A stretch of DNA of 64,000 bases from Buxus sempervirens (GCA_947561395.2 OX387184.1:7502001-7566000), one strand, 5' to 3'; counted from the first letter of the stretch, positions 1 to 12,633 are shown. Program-made: numbers and translations. The notes: a model not told the origin generated them from the letters alone.

Positions 1-369
1 GGGTAAGATTAGTTCGGCATTCAATTCTTTATGCTCTCATTTGGGTTGTAGAAGGACAGGGATAGAAGCATATTTGAGGGAGTTATGTCTGCTTGGGAGG
101 AGGTTTATGAGTCTGTCATGTTGACATGTACATCTTGGTTCATCTTCAAGCCGGAGTTTGCTAGTTATAAGATTATGGATTTCATGTACAAATGGGAAGA
201 AGTTGCTGATATTCTGGTTAGGATGGTTTTGTCTATGTTTGATGGTTTGAATATCTCATTCAACCTCGTTTAGGGCTGCCATCTTATAGTTCTTGTACTG
301 TTAGAGCGATGGTTGTGTGGTCTTTTTCCAGCTTTCTTCATGTATGGTAAGGATTAGGTCTTGGTTTCG

Positions 370-401
<32 letters not shown>

Positions 402-470
402 GCTTCTTGTACTCTATATTTACTTTAATATGATAGTCGCTTACATCAAAAACGGGAAAAAGAAAAAAAG
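1..470 (+). mobile_element. 3' end of a decayed non-LTR retrotransposon (LINE)
   Basis: The frame from 61 reads KDRDRSIFEGV followed by SAWEEVYESV, which resembles the W-KxRNRRIFE region at the C-terminal end of plant LINE reverse-transcriptase polyproteins (the zf-RVT region). A stop codon lies just upstream in the same frame, and the frame closes at 273. The stretch then passes a 30-G tract and an A-rich end near 450-470, as a LINE 3' end would. The element is cut by the left edge of the window and is not functional here. The family assignment rests on motif memory only. Confidence 0.5.
371..400. repeat. Poly-G homopolymer, 30 G
   Basis: Thirty consecutive G residues lie inside the LINE relic. 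Such runs are rare in plant DNA and their length is often wrong in assemblies. Confidence 0.95.
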
Positions 471-2717
471 AAGTAATGATGCAGGCTGAGATGAGAACAT
501 GGAAATGTTTGAAATAGAATTTATCAGCTCATTATCTTCTACTTATTTCTTCACAATTTTGGCCGATGACAGAAGTTGAAGCAAATATTGTATTTAGGAA
601 ACAAATATAAAGATCAACTTTGCAACCACCATCAGATACAAGAGAGACAAACATAAAATTGGCATTCTCTTCATAGGATGGTTCGAGAAGGAAAGAAATT
701 CCTATATAGCTTCTCCTAGAACTATCGATCTCAGGCTCTATTACATGAATGGGTAGACTAGACAAGGCGATGACTTTAATCACTTTGGGATCCAACTTAC
801 CTGTAGCTCAAGATTCATTTAAATCTCACTCGAGACTCCATGGTTAGGATTTAAAATGGGGCAGAAATATGGGGAAAATATTCAGATATCCTCAATTGTA
901 TGCACTGCATTTTACAAATTGCTAAGAGCCAGAATCATAAGGAGGTCACTTGTCATGTCTTATTTTAAATAGTTTCACTGATTTTATAATAATAATTTTT
1001 AATAGTGAAAAGCAAGTTTAACATACGATTTCTGTCAAAGTACTTAATTAATCAAGGATAATCATAAATAAGTTCATCAAAGCTAAAAGCATACTCTACA
1101 ACATTGTGGTTTATAAGTCTTCCAGTCAATTGAATGGTAAAATAGATGAAAACATACTCTCCAAGATCGTGGACATAAATCTGAATGTTTGGAACAATTA
1201 TAATAGGAAAGAAAAAGAGATAATCCAACAAGCAACCTATGTGATCGTCCAACCGATAAAGGACCTAGTAAGCTATCAAAGTGATGAACGTCTATTTTAA
1301 CTAATGTTCAACAAGATTTCTTCCTTCAAGACTGCTTCTCAAAGTGAGCATAGAGGAAACCAGAAGTAGAGCGTGTACAGGTCCAAACACCTTTCAAAAG
1401 TTCATGCATTCACAGGATCTGTGGAATATACATGCTGAACCATGTCTGTACTCAAGATTGTATTACTGAAAAGAGCATCCAAAAGATGGCCCATACATTC
1501 AGGCTTCCTTTCCTGATGACTGGTTATATAAACATGGAAAGTAAGCTTCCTCTATAGAAGTTTTAGACGAATACTTCTATATTAAGATATGTGACTAGAT
1601 GTTTGGAAACATTCCCTGGAAAGGAAGGTTATAAACCCTTCTTATCAGTAAATAAGTAAGGCATCTCTCCCTCGTCTTCTCTCTTTATCTAACCTTCTTT
1701 TCTAGCCTTCTATATCCACTTTTATCAAGCCTCCCTTCAAGAAAAAATAGAATTACCGCCCACATCATTCAAAGGACATAATTGAAAATACTATTTGAGA
1801 TTCCACGTTTTGTCCCATTAATAGGTAAAGAAAATGGAATTTAAAGAGAATATCTTGTAGTAGAGTTTAGAAGCTCCCTTCACATGAGAAGTTGAGCTTT
1901 ATATAAAAACAAAATACACCAGAAAGAAATATTTTGTACAACAGTTAAACTGTGGTCAATTGATATGAAGATATACGAACATGCTTTAAAAAGATGAAGT
2001 ATGTACACGTCTATAGTACAAGCATAAGGAAGATGAATACACAAACAAAGGACTTTCTTTAATATCTTCATGAATATACACATGGAAAGAAAGGCTCAAG
2101 TTATTGTAGAGTATCACATCCTTCATCAACAAAATGTCATCCTTCTTAATCATCTAGGATCAGTAAAATAATATTGTTCCACCATCCAAATCTACCAAAA
2201 ACCAATATTTGTCAGATTACGTGTATTCAAATCATTTCTGATAGACTCCATCAAATTATTTCTTAATTTTCCTCCATCAAATTATTTCTTAATTTTCCTC
2301 TAGCCCTTTTGAAAAGTAGATATAATTTCACACATTTCACAAGTACCTCCCTAAATCTCCATTTAAATTCTTAGAACATGTTAAATTACTCAATCTCCTT
2401 AAGGATACTCCAACGTATCTTGAATACGCTTTAACCTTACTTTCCTTTCCCAGTCTTTTCATATATCCATTTCAGCATCCTTATATCAGCTAAAGTCATG
2501 ATATGAGTATTTTGCCTCTGCCAAATCATTGTAAAATCTAAACGTGTATGGCTGATCAAATTGAGTAGGAAAAAACACTTCCATTACATACGATTAAAAC
2601 TTCCTATTTCACGAAAACCAGTCAACCACGATTCCTACTAAGGATTCCTACTCATGGGAAGGGAAAGAAAAAAAAAGGAAAAAAAAGAAAAGAAATCATG
2701 GGAACAGAATTCGCTAC
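471..2717. other. Intergenic, no gene seen
   Basis: AT-rich DNA with short open frames that show no recognisable protein motif. Any last exon of the NAC gene on the minus strand should lie here, but I could not find its usual motif (VLCRVF-like). A 26-bp tandem duplication sits at 2248-2299. Confidence 0.6.
2248..2299. repeat. 26-bp perfect tandem duplication
   Basis: Two adjacent identical 26-bp units (2248-2273 and 2274-2299), beginning ccatcaaattatttc. The sequence is simple and AT-rich, consistent with replication slippage. Confidence 0.9.
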
Positions 2718-3176
2718 CTTATGGCGATCGAGAAGGGCATATTCGCACATAACCCAGTCAGTACTCTCTACGTCGTGCAACGAATCTTCTCTGTAAAACA
2801 CAAACGCCTCCAGCGTTCCCAGTACCGTGTTTTCATTTTCACCAAAAACAACCTGAGCCGGACCCTTGCTCTTCCAGAACCCACCTTTTGCTTTACGGTA
2901 CCCTTGCTTGCTAGCGACCTTCGTCGTGAAACAATACCAATGACTCTTACAATCAATCTCTGGTAAGTCGAAAGGGGAATAGTCATAAAATTCGATCTCC
3001 TTGATCACGTCGAACCCAAAAGGAAATACGTTGGGAGTTGAAGTAGAAGGTACAGACGAGAAATTGTTCTTGTTACTAAGATAGTAACAGAAAAGCTGTT
3101 CTTGGGTAGGAAAGAAATAAAAACCAGGCGGAAGCGAAGTGGGTGACACAGCTGTTAGATTCCGATGATCTCCCAT
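2718..3176 (-). CDS. NAC-domain transcription factor, 3' exon not found
   Basis: The frame from the ATG at 3176 encodes the N-terminal DNA-binding NAC domain. Subdomain A is visible as LPPGFYFFPTQEQLFCYYL, then YDYSPFDLPE, WYCFTTK, a basic GFWKSKG block in the place of the usual GYWKATG, FVFYRED, and TDWVMCEYALL, which is subdomain D. NAC proteins bind DNA as dimers and control development and stress programmes. A splice donor (HK, then gtagcg) follows at 2717. The frame runs open beyond it only into a pyrimidine-rich intron-like stretch. The two nearest acceptor-like AGs (after the tract near 2650) would both place TAG directly after the domain, and no transcriptional-activation tail was found. 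The gene may be truncated, or the last exon may lie farther away. It diverges from the ALP1-like gene. The subfamily is not certain. Confidence 0.75.
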
Positions 3177-3886
3177 GAATGGGAGATTGAAATCGCTACG
3201 TTTGCGAATCTCATACCGCAGAGGTCTTTAAGACAAAGGGACTTGCATTTTGTAAGATACGCATAAGAAGCTTGCTTGTGACGCCTCCTTTTATTTTTAT
3301 TGCTGGGGCGACTGATCGTACTGTGAACCCCGAACTGCAAACTGTTAATTGATTCTGGTGGCGTTTTCTGATTGGTTAGCTGACGGAACAAAGGTCAAAA
3401 GATGGCCGAATTAGGGATTGTTTGATCGGGTTACTTTTTCGGAATATTTTTCCAAATGGGAGACCAATTGAGTTGCTTGCTCGTTTCTTCCCCCGCATTT
3501 CGAGGGAGATACGAAGCAACGGAGAGAAATCTTGTTTCTCGAATAATTTAAAATTTTGAAACGGGAATATCTGAGAGGCTGTGATTGTTTCCCATAAAAA
3601 GACCAGAAAAAAGGCCTTTACAAAAATAGTAAAAGATAAAAAAGAAAAACAAAAGAGAATACCGGGAAATCCGGGCAGACAGAGAAATGTTTCCGTTAAG
3701 GTCATTAGCGTATCGGATCGCCCCATAAAGGGGCATCTACCCGCTTACCACGTGGACTTCCAAATATGGCTTGCCACGTGGCTATATTTACATTGTAAGC
3801 CCCAGTGCCCCACAATGCTCGTTGGGATCGGGGATTCCCTCCTGGCAAAACGAGCGGATCAGGGGCACCAAACGAGAAGAAGGCGA
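3177..3886. promoter_or_regulatory. Divergent promoter with two G-boxes
   Basis: This 710-bp interval separates the start codons of the NAC gene (minus) and the ALP1-like gene (plus). Two palindromic CACGTG G-boxes lie at 3749-3754 and 3775-3780, each inside CCACGTGG, with their starts 26 bp apart. A TATA-like TATATTTA follows at 3783-3790, about 100 bp before the ALP1-like ATG. G-boxes bind bZIP and bHLH/PIF factors. The positions suggest they serve the plus-strand gene, which is inference. Confidence 0.65.
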
Positions 3887-5242
3887 ATGGATTCCCGCGT
3901 GTTGGCAGGTTTGGTGTCTTCGATTGCTTCACAGGTGCTGCTCTTGCTCCTCCTCTTTCACTCCCCTTCTCTCACCCCTAACCCTAACTCTCTCCTCCCT
4001 CTCATTCTTCACAATTTACTCACTTCCTCTGAACTCGCCGCTTCCATCTCTCTCCTCTTCCCCTCCAACAAACGCAAAAGAAGTCAACTTCCTGATTCCG
4101 ACGACGATCAATCCGGCGAGGATAGTGGTGATCGTGCATTCTCATCGCCAATCAACCTGCCGAATCCTGATTCCTTCAAGGTATGTTTCCGTATGACATC
4201 AAATACCTTCGAATGGCTCTCTGGCCTGCTTGAGCCTCTCTTAGAATGTCGTGATCCCGTCGGTTTGCCGCTTAATCTCTCTGCTGAAATCCGGCTCGGT
4301 ATCGGTCTTTTTCGGTTGGCCACCGGCTCTAGCTATGCCGATATCTCTCAAAGATTTGGAGTTTCGGAATCTGTTACGAGGTTCTGCACCAAGCAGTTAT
4401 GCCGTGTCCTTTGTACCAATTTTAGGTTTTGGGTTGCCTTTCCTAGCCCAGTTGAGCTCGAATCGGTGTCTGCGGCTTTTGAAGCCATCAGCGCTTTCCC
4501 AAATTGCTGCGGTGTAATTGACTGTACTCGTTTCAAGGTTGTGAGAGAGGATGATTATAATTCGTCGGATTCGTCAAAAGGGAATTTCCAGGAAGAGAGC
4601 ATCGTGGCGCAAATTGTGGTTGATTCATCTTCGAGGATTTTGAGTATTGTGGCTGGTTTTCGCGGGAACAAGGGAGATTCCAGGGTTCTGAAGTCTTCGA
4701 CTTTGTACAAGGATGTGGAAGCGGGGAATTTGTTGAATGCTCCTCCAGTTCATGTGAAAGGAGTGGCTATTCCTCAATACTTTGTTGGAGATGGGGGTTA
4801 TCCTTTGCTGCCTTGGTTGATGGTTCCCTTTGTTGATCCTGCACCTCTCTCCAGTGAAGAGGATTTCAATGCAGCTCACCGTTTAATACGCCTTCCTGCA
4901 CTTAGAGCCATTGCAAGTTTGAGGAATTGGGGTGTTTTGGATCGGCCTATAGAGGAGGAGTTCAGGACAGCAGTTGCTTATATCGGTGCATGTTCAATTC
5001 TGCACAATGTTTTACTTATGAGGGAAGACTATTCTGCCTTATCTGATGCGTTAGATGATTACTCATTCCATGACCAGAACTCTCAGTACTATAGAGACGA
5101 TAGCTTGGAGGAGAATTCAATCGAGAAAAAGGCATGTACAATACGAGCTGCATTAGCTGCAAGAGCAAGAGATTTGAGTGATTCAAATCAAGCAGCAGTT
5201 CTAATGAATGTTGGTGTTTCAGAACAATCAGAATACAGCTAA
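3887..5242 (+). CDS. ALP1-like protein, domesticated PIF/Harbinger transposase
   Basis: A single-exon gene encodes 451 residues. The frame is open upstream to 3581, but the ATG at 3887 (MDSRVLAG) lies just after the TATA-like box and G-boxes. It starts with a hydrophobic leucine-rich stretch (residues 10-25), then a basic and acidic linker (61-82) with KRKR that may be a nuclear signal. The DDE_Tnp_4 nuclease fold spans about 205-375. The first two acidic positions are kept, D212 in GVIDCTRF and D302 in VGDGGYPLLPWLM. The third, normally E in the RxxxExxFGxLK helix, is replaced: the helix reads RLPALRAIASLR, with L339 where E is expected. The protein should therefore be unable to cut DNA, and no terminal inverted repeats were seen around it. 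Arabidopsis ALP1, a relative, associates with PRC2. Which ALP1-like paralogue this is remains open. Confidence 0.85.
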   Translation: MDSRVLAGLVSSIASQVLLLLLLFHSPSLTPNPNSLLPLILHNLLTSSELAASISLLFPSNKRKRSQLPDSDDDQSGEDSGDRAFSSPINLPNPDSFKVCFRMTSNTFEWLSGLLEPLLECRDPVGLPLNLSAEIRLGIGLFRLATGSSYADISQRFGVSESVTRFCTKQLCRVLCTNFRFWVAFPSPVELESVSAAFEAISAFPNCCGVIDCTRFKVVREDDYNSSDSSKGNFQEESIVAQIVVDSSSRILSIVAGFRGNKGDSRVLKSSTLYKDVEAGNLLNAPPVHVKGVAIPQYFVGDGGYPLLPWLMVPFVDPAPLSSEEDFNAAHRLIRLPALRAIASLRNWGVLDRPIEEEFRTAVAYIGACSILHNVLLMREDYSALSDALDDYSFHDQNSQYYRDDSLEENSIEKKACTIRAALAARARDLSDSNQAAVLMNVGVSEQSEYS

Positions 5243-5589
5243 GAAATGACTCAGTGATAACTTACCACTGAGGACCCATAAATTATAATTGAACATTTTT
5301 TTCTCATATAGGTAACAAAAGATCGGATGATGGTGATCGCCAGTTTTGTTCGGTGGCCATTTGCTCTTGTTCTAATCTGTAAGGATTTATTGCCCATCTT
5401 CCAATATTTAGTGTTTTTGTTCCTGGATAATTGAATATTAAAAAAATGGTAACAAACCATTAAAAAGGTGTACTACTCAGTGCTTACAAGATCATATACA
5501 AAAGGTTAAAAGAGAAGAAACAAAAAATAAAAAGGGAAAACTCCTGGTTCATAGAATCGACTGTCAAAGCAAAGACCATATAATCAAGA

Positions 5590-6020
5590 CTCCATCATGC
5601 CCTGTATATCATCTCTTTTGTAGGGATACCAAAGAACATGGCAATCCTCATGGCCCCTACCTTAGGTAGCCTATCAGCAAGGTCACCAACGGATATAGAG
5701 ATATGATTGAATGTGATATTCAAGTAATTAACCCAAGACATTGCCAAATGAACAATGTGACAACGTTTCCTGGAGCATGACTGGTTCTCCATCATTCAGA
5801 AAACAATCATATCAGATGCATTCCATCTCTGGTGTAACCATAGCTTTCAACTTCTGAAGGCATGTCAATAAACATATAATTCAGCCTTGACAAGGTCTCC
5901 CTTGCTGATAAGGCCTAGAAATGCATGTAATACAGCCTAGATTGTCCAAGATCTCTAATGGTGCATCCGTCAAATTTCAACTTGAATGATCTCTCAATAG
6001 AAATACCCCAAGCCAAAACA
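5590..6020 (-). mobile_element. Decayed LINE RNase H-like fragment
   Basis: On the minus strand the region near 5960 reads FKLKFDGCTIRDLG, close to the FKLNFDG start of the plant LINE RNase H (RVT_3) domain. After several frame changes, readings such as KGDLVKAELY and, at the far end, VGDLADRLPKVGAM fit the rest of that domain. Stops and frameshifts make it non-functional. Boundaries are approximate. Confidence 0.5.
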
Positions 6021-8370
6021 CATCTATGAACTATGGGAGATGTTAATGCACTGACTGGCCATTCTCTTTGTAGGCGCCCTAAATTTGAATTTATAAATCA
6101 TTGTCCTAGCCAACCATTTAGAGAAAACAGAGACAGATCCATCTCCTCAAAAATGGTTCAAGTATGCTCAACCGTTTTTAAGAAACGGATGTCTAAGAGG
6201 GCACTAAAAATGGATAAGCACTAACGTGGACAAACTGCAATGATCTCACGTGCGTCACAAGTGTGGATGTGCATCCATTTCCTATAAACAGATATACTTA
6301 AGTGATAAGATTGCATTTATTACTTCTATGTTTTCAAGTTAAATAGTTGTGCATTCTACTCCTCATCCAACCCCAAAGAAGGGGTGAGCACCGACGTTGC
6401 AAGATCACTATAATTTTTCACATTTATTTCTCCTCAATCTTCAAGAAAATAGGCAGGCATTTCATTCCCATACGGCTCCATGGCACAGATATGCAATGTT
6501 ACCGGCAGAATGAAATTATTCGCACACATTACACATGCAGGCATGCATTTGTTCCCTAGAAATAGATGTGCTAATATGTCAGGATTCACACATGTGAACG
6601 TCCATGGCTTCTTTGTTTTTAGGTAAATTGGTGGATAATGGACTGCCATCCGACTCCAGGGAATGGATTCATGCAAACAGAAGGGCATCTGTTTAAAGGA
6701 GGCGGAGGCAAAATAATAAATCCATAAATAGCCAGTTTAAGCACAAATTTTGGGGACATTTTGTACTTTTGAGAAATCTTACCAGTTGCCCATCTGTATG
6801 TGAGAATCCTACCAAGCAACCAGAGACATTTCTGCTCAAAGTTCATCTCTTTGGAGGCTCTAGAGGGCTTCAAAGCTTAGACCTTCACTTGTTTCAGTAT
6901 AATATCAGGTATGAATTCCTGCTTTTCTCATTCTTTATAATGTAATTCTAAATTAGTATCATGTAGCATGCTGTAATCATTTTTATCTTTAAATTATAAA
7001 TAAATATTTGTTATTTATTTGCGTCCTTAAATATAAATAAAAATGATATATTTGCATTCGTATAAACAAATATTTATTTGTTAAAACTAAGCAAGAAACT
7101 TTTTTTTTAATTAACAGGCCTAAAAATAAATTGATTCATCTCAATAATTATTTCATGCTTAAAGATTGGCAAATGCCACTAATCCACCAGCACCAGGTCT
7201 GACGATTGCTCGGTCAACTTTTCATGCTATTTCTAATTTTATGCCAGCTTGTGATATTCTCTTGCTTCAGTATATTTTTGTTAATTGCTTTTGTTTGTCC
7301 TGCATATAGAAGGATATGCTACTACTTTAACCGTAAAAAAGGGGCTTGGAATCCTTAGCTGTAGAACAATGTCAACAAAAAAAACGTATGAACAAATGAT
7401 CTCTCTCTCTCTCGCTCTTGTCTGTTTGTAGTAAAATAGAACTGAGTCTCTACTTGAAACAGTAAGAAACCTGACCAACAGAGCTGGTTGGCAACTTCAG
7501 ATTAAGGACATGTCTTGAACATTCCTTCTAATAGCATGTCTATTGACTTATTTTTACACATTCTACTTTTCTAAGCAGTGATGTCAATTTGTTAATGCCA
7601 TAAAGATATCTGTTTGTGCACCACTGCTCATCAGATCTGCCCCAATTTCGTAGTCTTTTCTGTTCTTCTTTGATGCTTGTCAGGCTTGTGCAAATTTCCC
7701 ATTGTTTACCCTCTTGATTACACTAATTGCCCTTTACTTTTCACATATTCGATTGTCAGCAACTTATTCCCACATGGACAGTTCTTCTCTGTCCTAATAT
7801 GATTGGAGACAAATAGCTGTAAGATATATGTAACCACTTGCTCTTGTAAAATGTATTCTCAATCTTGATGTAGAATATCATTCAACAACGAGTGCTTTTT
7901 CTGCTAACAATTTGATGGACCAATGAATTTTTTAGCTTTTTGAATTTACACTTCCATGCATGAGTTTTGTATTCAAATCTGCTTGAGTATTTGGAATGTC
8001 TGAGCTATCAGGCTTTGCTTTTTTACTTCTAATAATAGCTCTTATGTTACTTAAGTAATTTGGCCTCAAAACCATGAACTCATGGTTGTTATGTAATGTT
8101 TTTACGATGATCTTCTTTTCTCTTTTCCTATTGTTAACATTGAATTTTTGTTCAAGCCTTCCATGTTATAACTGTTGCAACTTTAAGGAATTGTGATCTT
8201 ACTAAATATGATAATAGAGGAGGATTTGAGTACATAAATTGATTCTATGGCTTCATGCTCAATTTTTTCACAATTTTTTGCTCGTGTGTGAAAAACTGCC
8301 CTATCTGATTTATAATTGCATGGTTAGATCTCTGGGTGTTATAAAATGTGAAATATATTGGCTTAAAGAA

Positions 8371-8448
8371 GGAGAGAATTGAATGATTCAAGTTGAGCAG
8401 CAGGTTTAATGAAGCTTGGTGTTTCAGAACAATCAAAGCAAAGCTAGG
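8371..8448 (+). pseudogene. Partial copy of the 3' end of the ALP1-like gene
   Basis: About 78 bp match 5166-5243, the last 25 codons and stop of the ALP1-like gene. The shared block includes a 22-bp exact run containing ttggtgtttcagaacaatca, and ends in a stop (TAG against TAA). Weak similarity continues into the 3' flank (a shared ggtaac and ctgtaagg spacing). No preceding coding part was recognised, so this is the remnant of a tandem duplicate or a partial segmental duplication. Confidence 0.65.
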
Positions 8449-9025
8449 AGATTTGCTAGTATAAAATTGAAAATTGTGTTGTTATACCTATATTATTAAT
8501 GATTTTATACAGGTAACTGCAGCACTGAAGACTGAGATTTGATAACAATCACCACTTCTTTCTTCTGTGACTATGTGCTTCTGCCCATATGCTGTAAGGT
8601 TCATTTCAACTCTATGGCTCTGCCAAATCATAAAGTTATCAAGCATGACTTAATTCAATATTTTTCAAGGTTTAGTTCATGCAGAACTATGTGCTTCTGA
8701 TCAAATAAAATTGTAAGGCCTTTTATTGATTGAAAATATTGGTATTACCCATTGTGAATGCTGGTTGTTTCGAAGTAAACTGAGAGCATGTTGCTTGTCA
8801 AGCACTGTTGTACGTGTTAGCTTTACACAGGACTTCCTTTAGGTGGCTTTTGGTGGAATGACTTGTAATTGAATAATAGGAATTGGCGTTTTTATCCTCA
8901 CACCAGAGGTTTCTATGTGAAGTCACATGACTGGAGTTTCATAAAAGTTATCAGAACCTAGCAGCAAGTCCGGAAGACAGTTTCTGGAAACTGCCCTTTG
9001 TTTAGTTTTTGTTAGGTAAAGTGCA

Positions 9026-9337
9026 TAGGGATGGTAATGAGGTGGGTTAAATGGGTATCCCACCCTAACCCCTAATGGTTAGGGCTTGGTATTGCCTAAA
9101 TCAAGTTAGGGTGTAGGTCAACCCACCCCAACTTAATATATTAAGATATTAGTTTTCATATATATCACAAATAAAAAATAAATATTTTATGAATAAATAT
9201 ATTATTAATTTATATATTCAATTTAAAAACATTTGTATTTTGCATTTTATAATATAGTCGAGGCAACCCTGACCCGCCCCGTTTCCAACCCAATTAGGGC
9301 AGGTTAGGGTTTGGTATGGGCCCCACTGCCATCCCTA
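9026..9337. mobile_element. hAT-type MITE, 312 bp
   Basis: The ends form terminal inverted repeats, tagggatggtaatgagg on the left and the complement of tagggatggcagtgggg on the right. The flanks are aaagtgca (9018-9025) and aaagtgaa (9338-9345), an 8-bp target duplication with one mismatch, as hAT elements make. The interior is AT-rich with subterminal GGTTAGGG/CCTAACC blocks and no open frame. It is non-autonomous. Confidence 0.8.
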
Positions 9338-11096
9338 AAAGTGAATTACTGTAGAGATTGTAATTTTATTGAGGATCTTTCATATGCCATTTGACTGACC
9401 TCGGTGGTCACTTTCTTAGATTCCGTAAGGGCTCATTACAATGATCCTCAGACAGTTTTTCTTGAACCAGTTGAAGGATCGATGATTCTTATTTTACATC
9501 TTCTATTTCTCCAAACGATGATGTGAATTGTTGATATCCTTAAGAGCTTACTTTTGTGAACCTATGCTAAATGCCATTTATCCAACCGCATGGAGCTTTT
9601 AAAAAGAAAAAATTGTTTTAAGGCTTTTACAACCTTCATGTTCTTTATCCTCTTGATATGATATGCGGCCATGCTCTGTGTGTGCTCTTACTTGAAGATC
9701 TAGAATTGACAGCATTCGGACAATTTCTCCCAGTGTCAATCTGTGAAGACAATCGACCATCAGGGCTAAGCAAGTGCTTGCTTGTGAAGTATTTCACAGG
9801 TGGGGTGTCATGCACCAGTGATGCTACTTTTACATACAATGAGATGATTTGTTGCATTTTCTTAACATTTCCAGCTGCTATTTTTCAATTCTCAAGGCTG
9901 AAGTCTGCAAATCTGCCTGTATTTATGGCATAGTTGTCACCCAATGTTGCAAATGTGCCGCGAATATCAGCAACACTTTCTGTTGCTGAGTTATGATCTG
10001 TGGTTGTAGTTGTGCAACTTTTTGTGACAATTTTCAATTCTCTTGACCCATATAATCTATTCTTGGTGTCCAGGATTTTCGCGATAGGATACATTCATTC
10101 AACTGTGATTCCAAAATTAACTCTAGGTTTCACCTGTCTTTTAACTAATTCCTCCATAGAATACGCGTGAGTTTGTTCCTTGTTTTAACTATACTCGTAG
10201 CATTTTTTGTTTCATGTTTGTCATAGCTTTACATCTCCAGATCTTACCTTCTTCTGATAGATGTAGATCCAAAAGAATGAACATGAAAGGAAAGCAGATC
10301 TCAAAGATTAAGGTATGAGAGAGGGTGACCACAATTTCCATTTAAAATGTTACTCTTTACAGGCAAGAAAATGGGAGAACAGTGAACATGCGGTTGGTTC
10401 GGTAGAAAAAGGTTTTTGACCTTTTTTATTTGTCACCTTTAAAATGAGGGCCTTGTTATCTTTGTTGCCTAAAATATTTTAATATATTTTCATGTATGAA
10501 GGGCTTTGAAGTTAAGTTACACAGTATAAGAAATAAAAAAGAAAAAGATAAATAATAATAAAAATATTAAAAAAACGAAAATATAGAAGGAGGTGACCAA
10601 CTCACCAACCCATCCATCTCCTTTCCCGGTCAATCAGTGGGACCCTTCAATCTTCCTTTTACCTACTTTTTTTTTTTTTTTGGACAGAAAACTCTTCAAA
10701 TTGATTGCTGGGGTTGGTGGGTGGGGACCACTCTCATGCAAAGCCCTTGTATGATCCGTTAATCCTAACCGTATGATCTCATCATTAACCCTACCGGCAT
10801 CAAAGTTCACGAGTATTGATAAGAGACTCGGCATATGTATTTCCTTTTTATCACACGATTACATAGTTAGAGCGGGACATTGTACAATGTTTTATGTACT
10901 TAAGGTTCTCCGCGACTCCAATCGAACCGTTGGAAAAAATTTATGATGTCATAAAAAGGGTACGTGGCATCATCCAACGGAACCAGTCTATCCACCAACA
11001 ACCTACAGTAGTCACGAGTAGAACCCACAAACGGGCTCGTCGTGGAAGGCTGGTATTTGGGTAGGCGGCCAGACTTGACCCTTGTGGGCCCCACTA
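9338..11096. other. Intergenic, no gene seen
   Basis: Open frames here are short and lack motifs. The right part merges into the CCoAOMT upstream region and includes a further ACCAACC motif at 10604-10610. Confidence 0.5.
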
Positions 11097-11176
11097 ACCA
11101 ACCAAACAGATGAGAGCCAAATTTTTATTCTCGGTTAGAGAGCCTCTTTCGTGAAACCGAAGAGAGCTCACCTACC
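11097..11176 (+). promoter_or_regulatory. AC elements upstream of CCoAOMT
   Basis: An exact AC-II motif ACCAACC lies at 11097-11103 and an exact AC-I motif ACCTACC at 11170-11176, about 420 and 345 bp before the CCoAOMT start codon. AC elements are the sites of R2R3-MYB lignin regulators (MYB46/58/63/83 group) in phenylpropanoid gene promoters. A TATA-like gataaataa occurs near 11420. Function is inferred from the motifs and the identity of the gene. Confidence 0.65.
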
Positions 11177-11519
11177 CTCAGCACTGGCAGCCGGTTATGT
11201 TGATCGTCGGAGAATATTGAACGCGCCACATGATTGGTGCGAACATGTGGATCCCACCACTTAAAAAAAAGCGTGCTCGCGATCATCAAGGTGCTGACCT
11301 CCTAACTATGACCAATGAGGGGGCGAGTTGACAAGATTCTTTCAACTCGCCGTTTCATTTTCATCTTCCATCACTGGAATTTGGTTTACCTGCCTCACGA
11401 TCGGTCCCATTCTTCTCCAATGATAAATAACCACGCGCTTTCGTCTTCTCAGTTCAGGTTAACCCGCAAACGCAAACAAATCGAGAGCCAAAACAGAGAA
11501 GAGGGACAGACGAGCGGTT

Positions 11520-12633
<1,114 letters not shown>

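Larger units (their letters stand above)
5243..9025. other. Intergenic, decayed DNA
   Basis: No intact gene seen. It holds the 3' flank of the ALP1-like gene, a LINE RNase H relic on the minus strand (5590-6020) and a partial copy of the ALP1-like 3' end (8371-8448). Blocks near 7545-7720 and 9480-9655 show weak similarity to each other, so a larger old duplication is possible. Confidence 0.5.
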
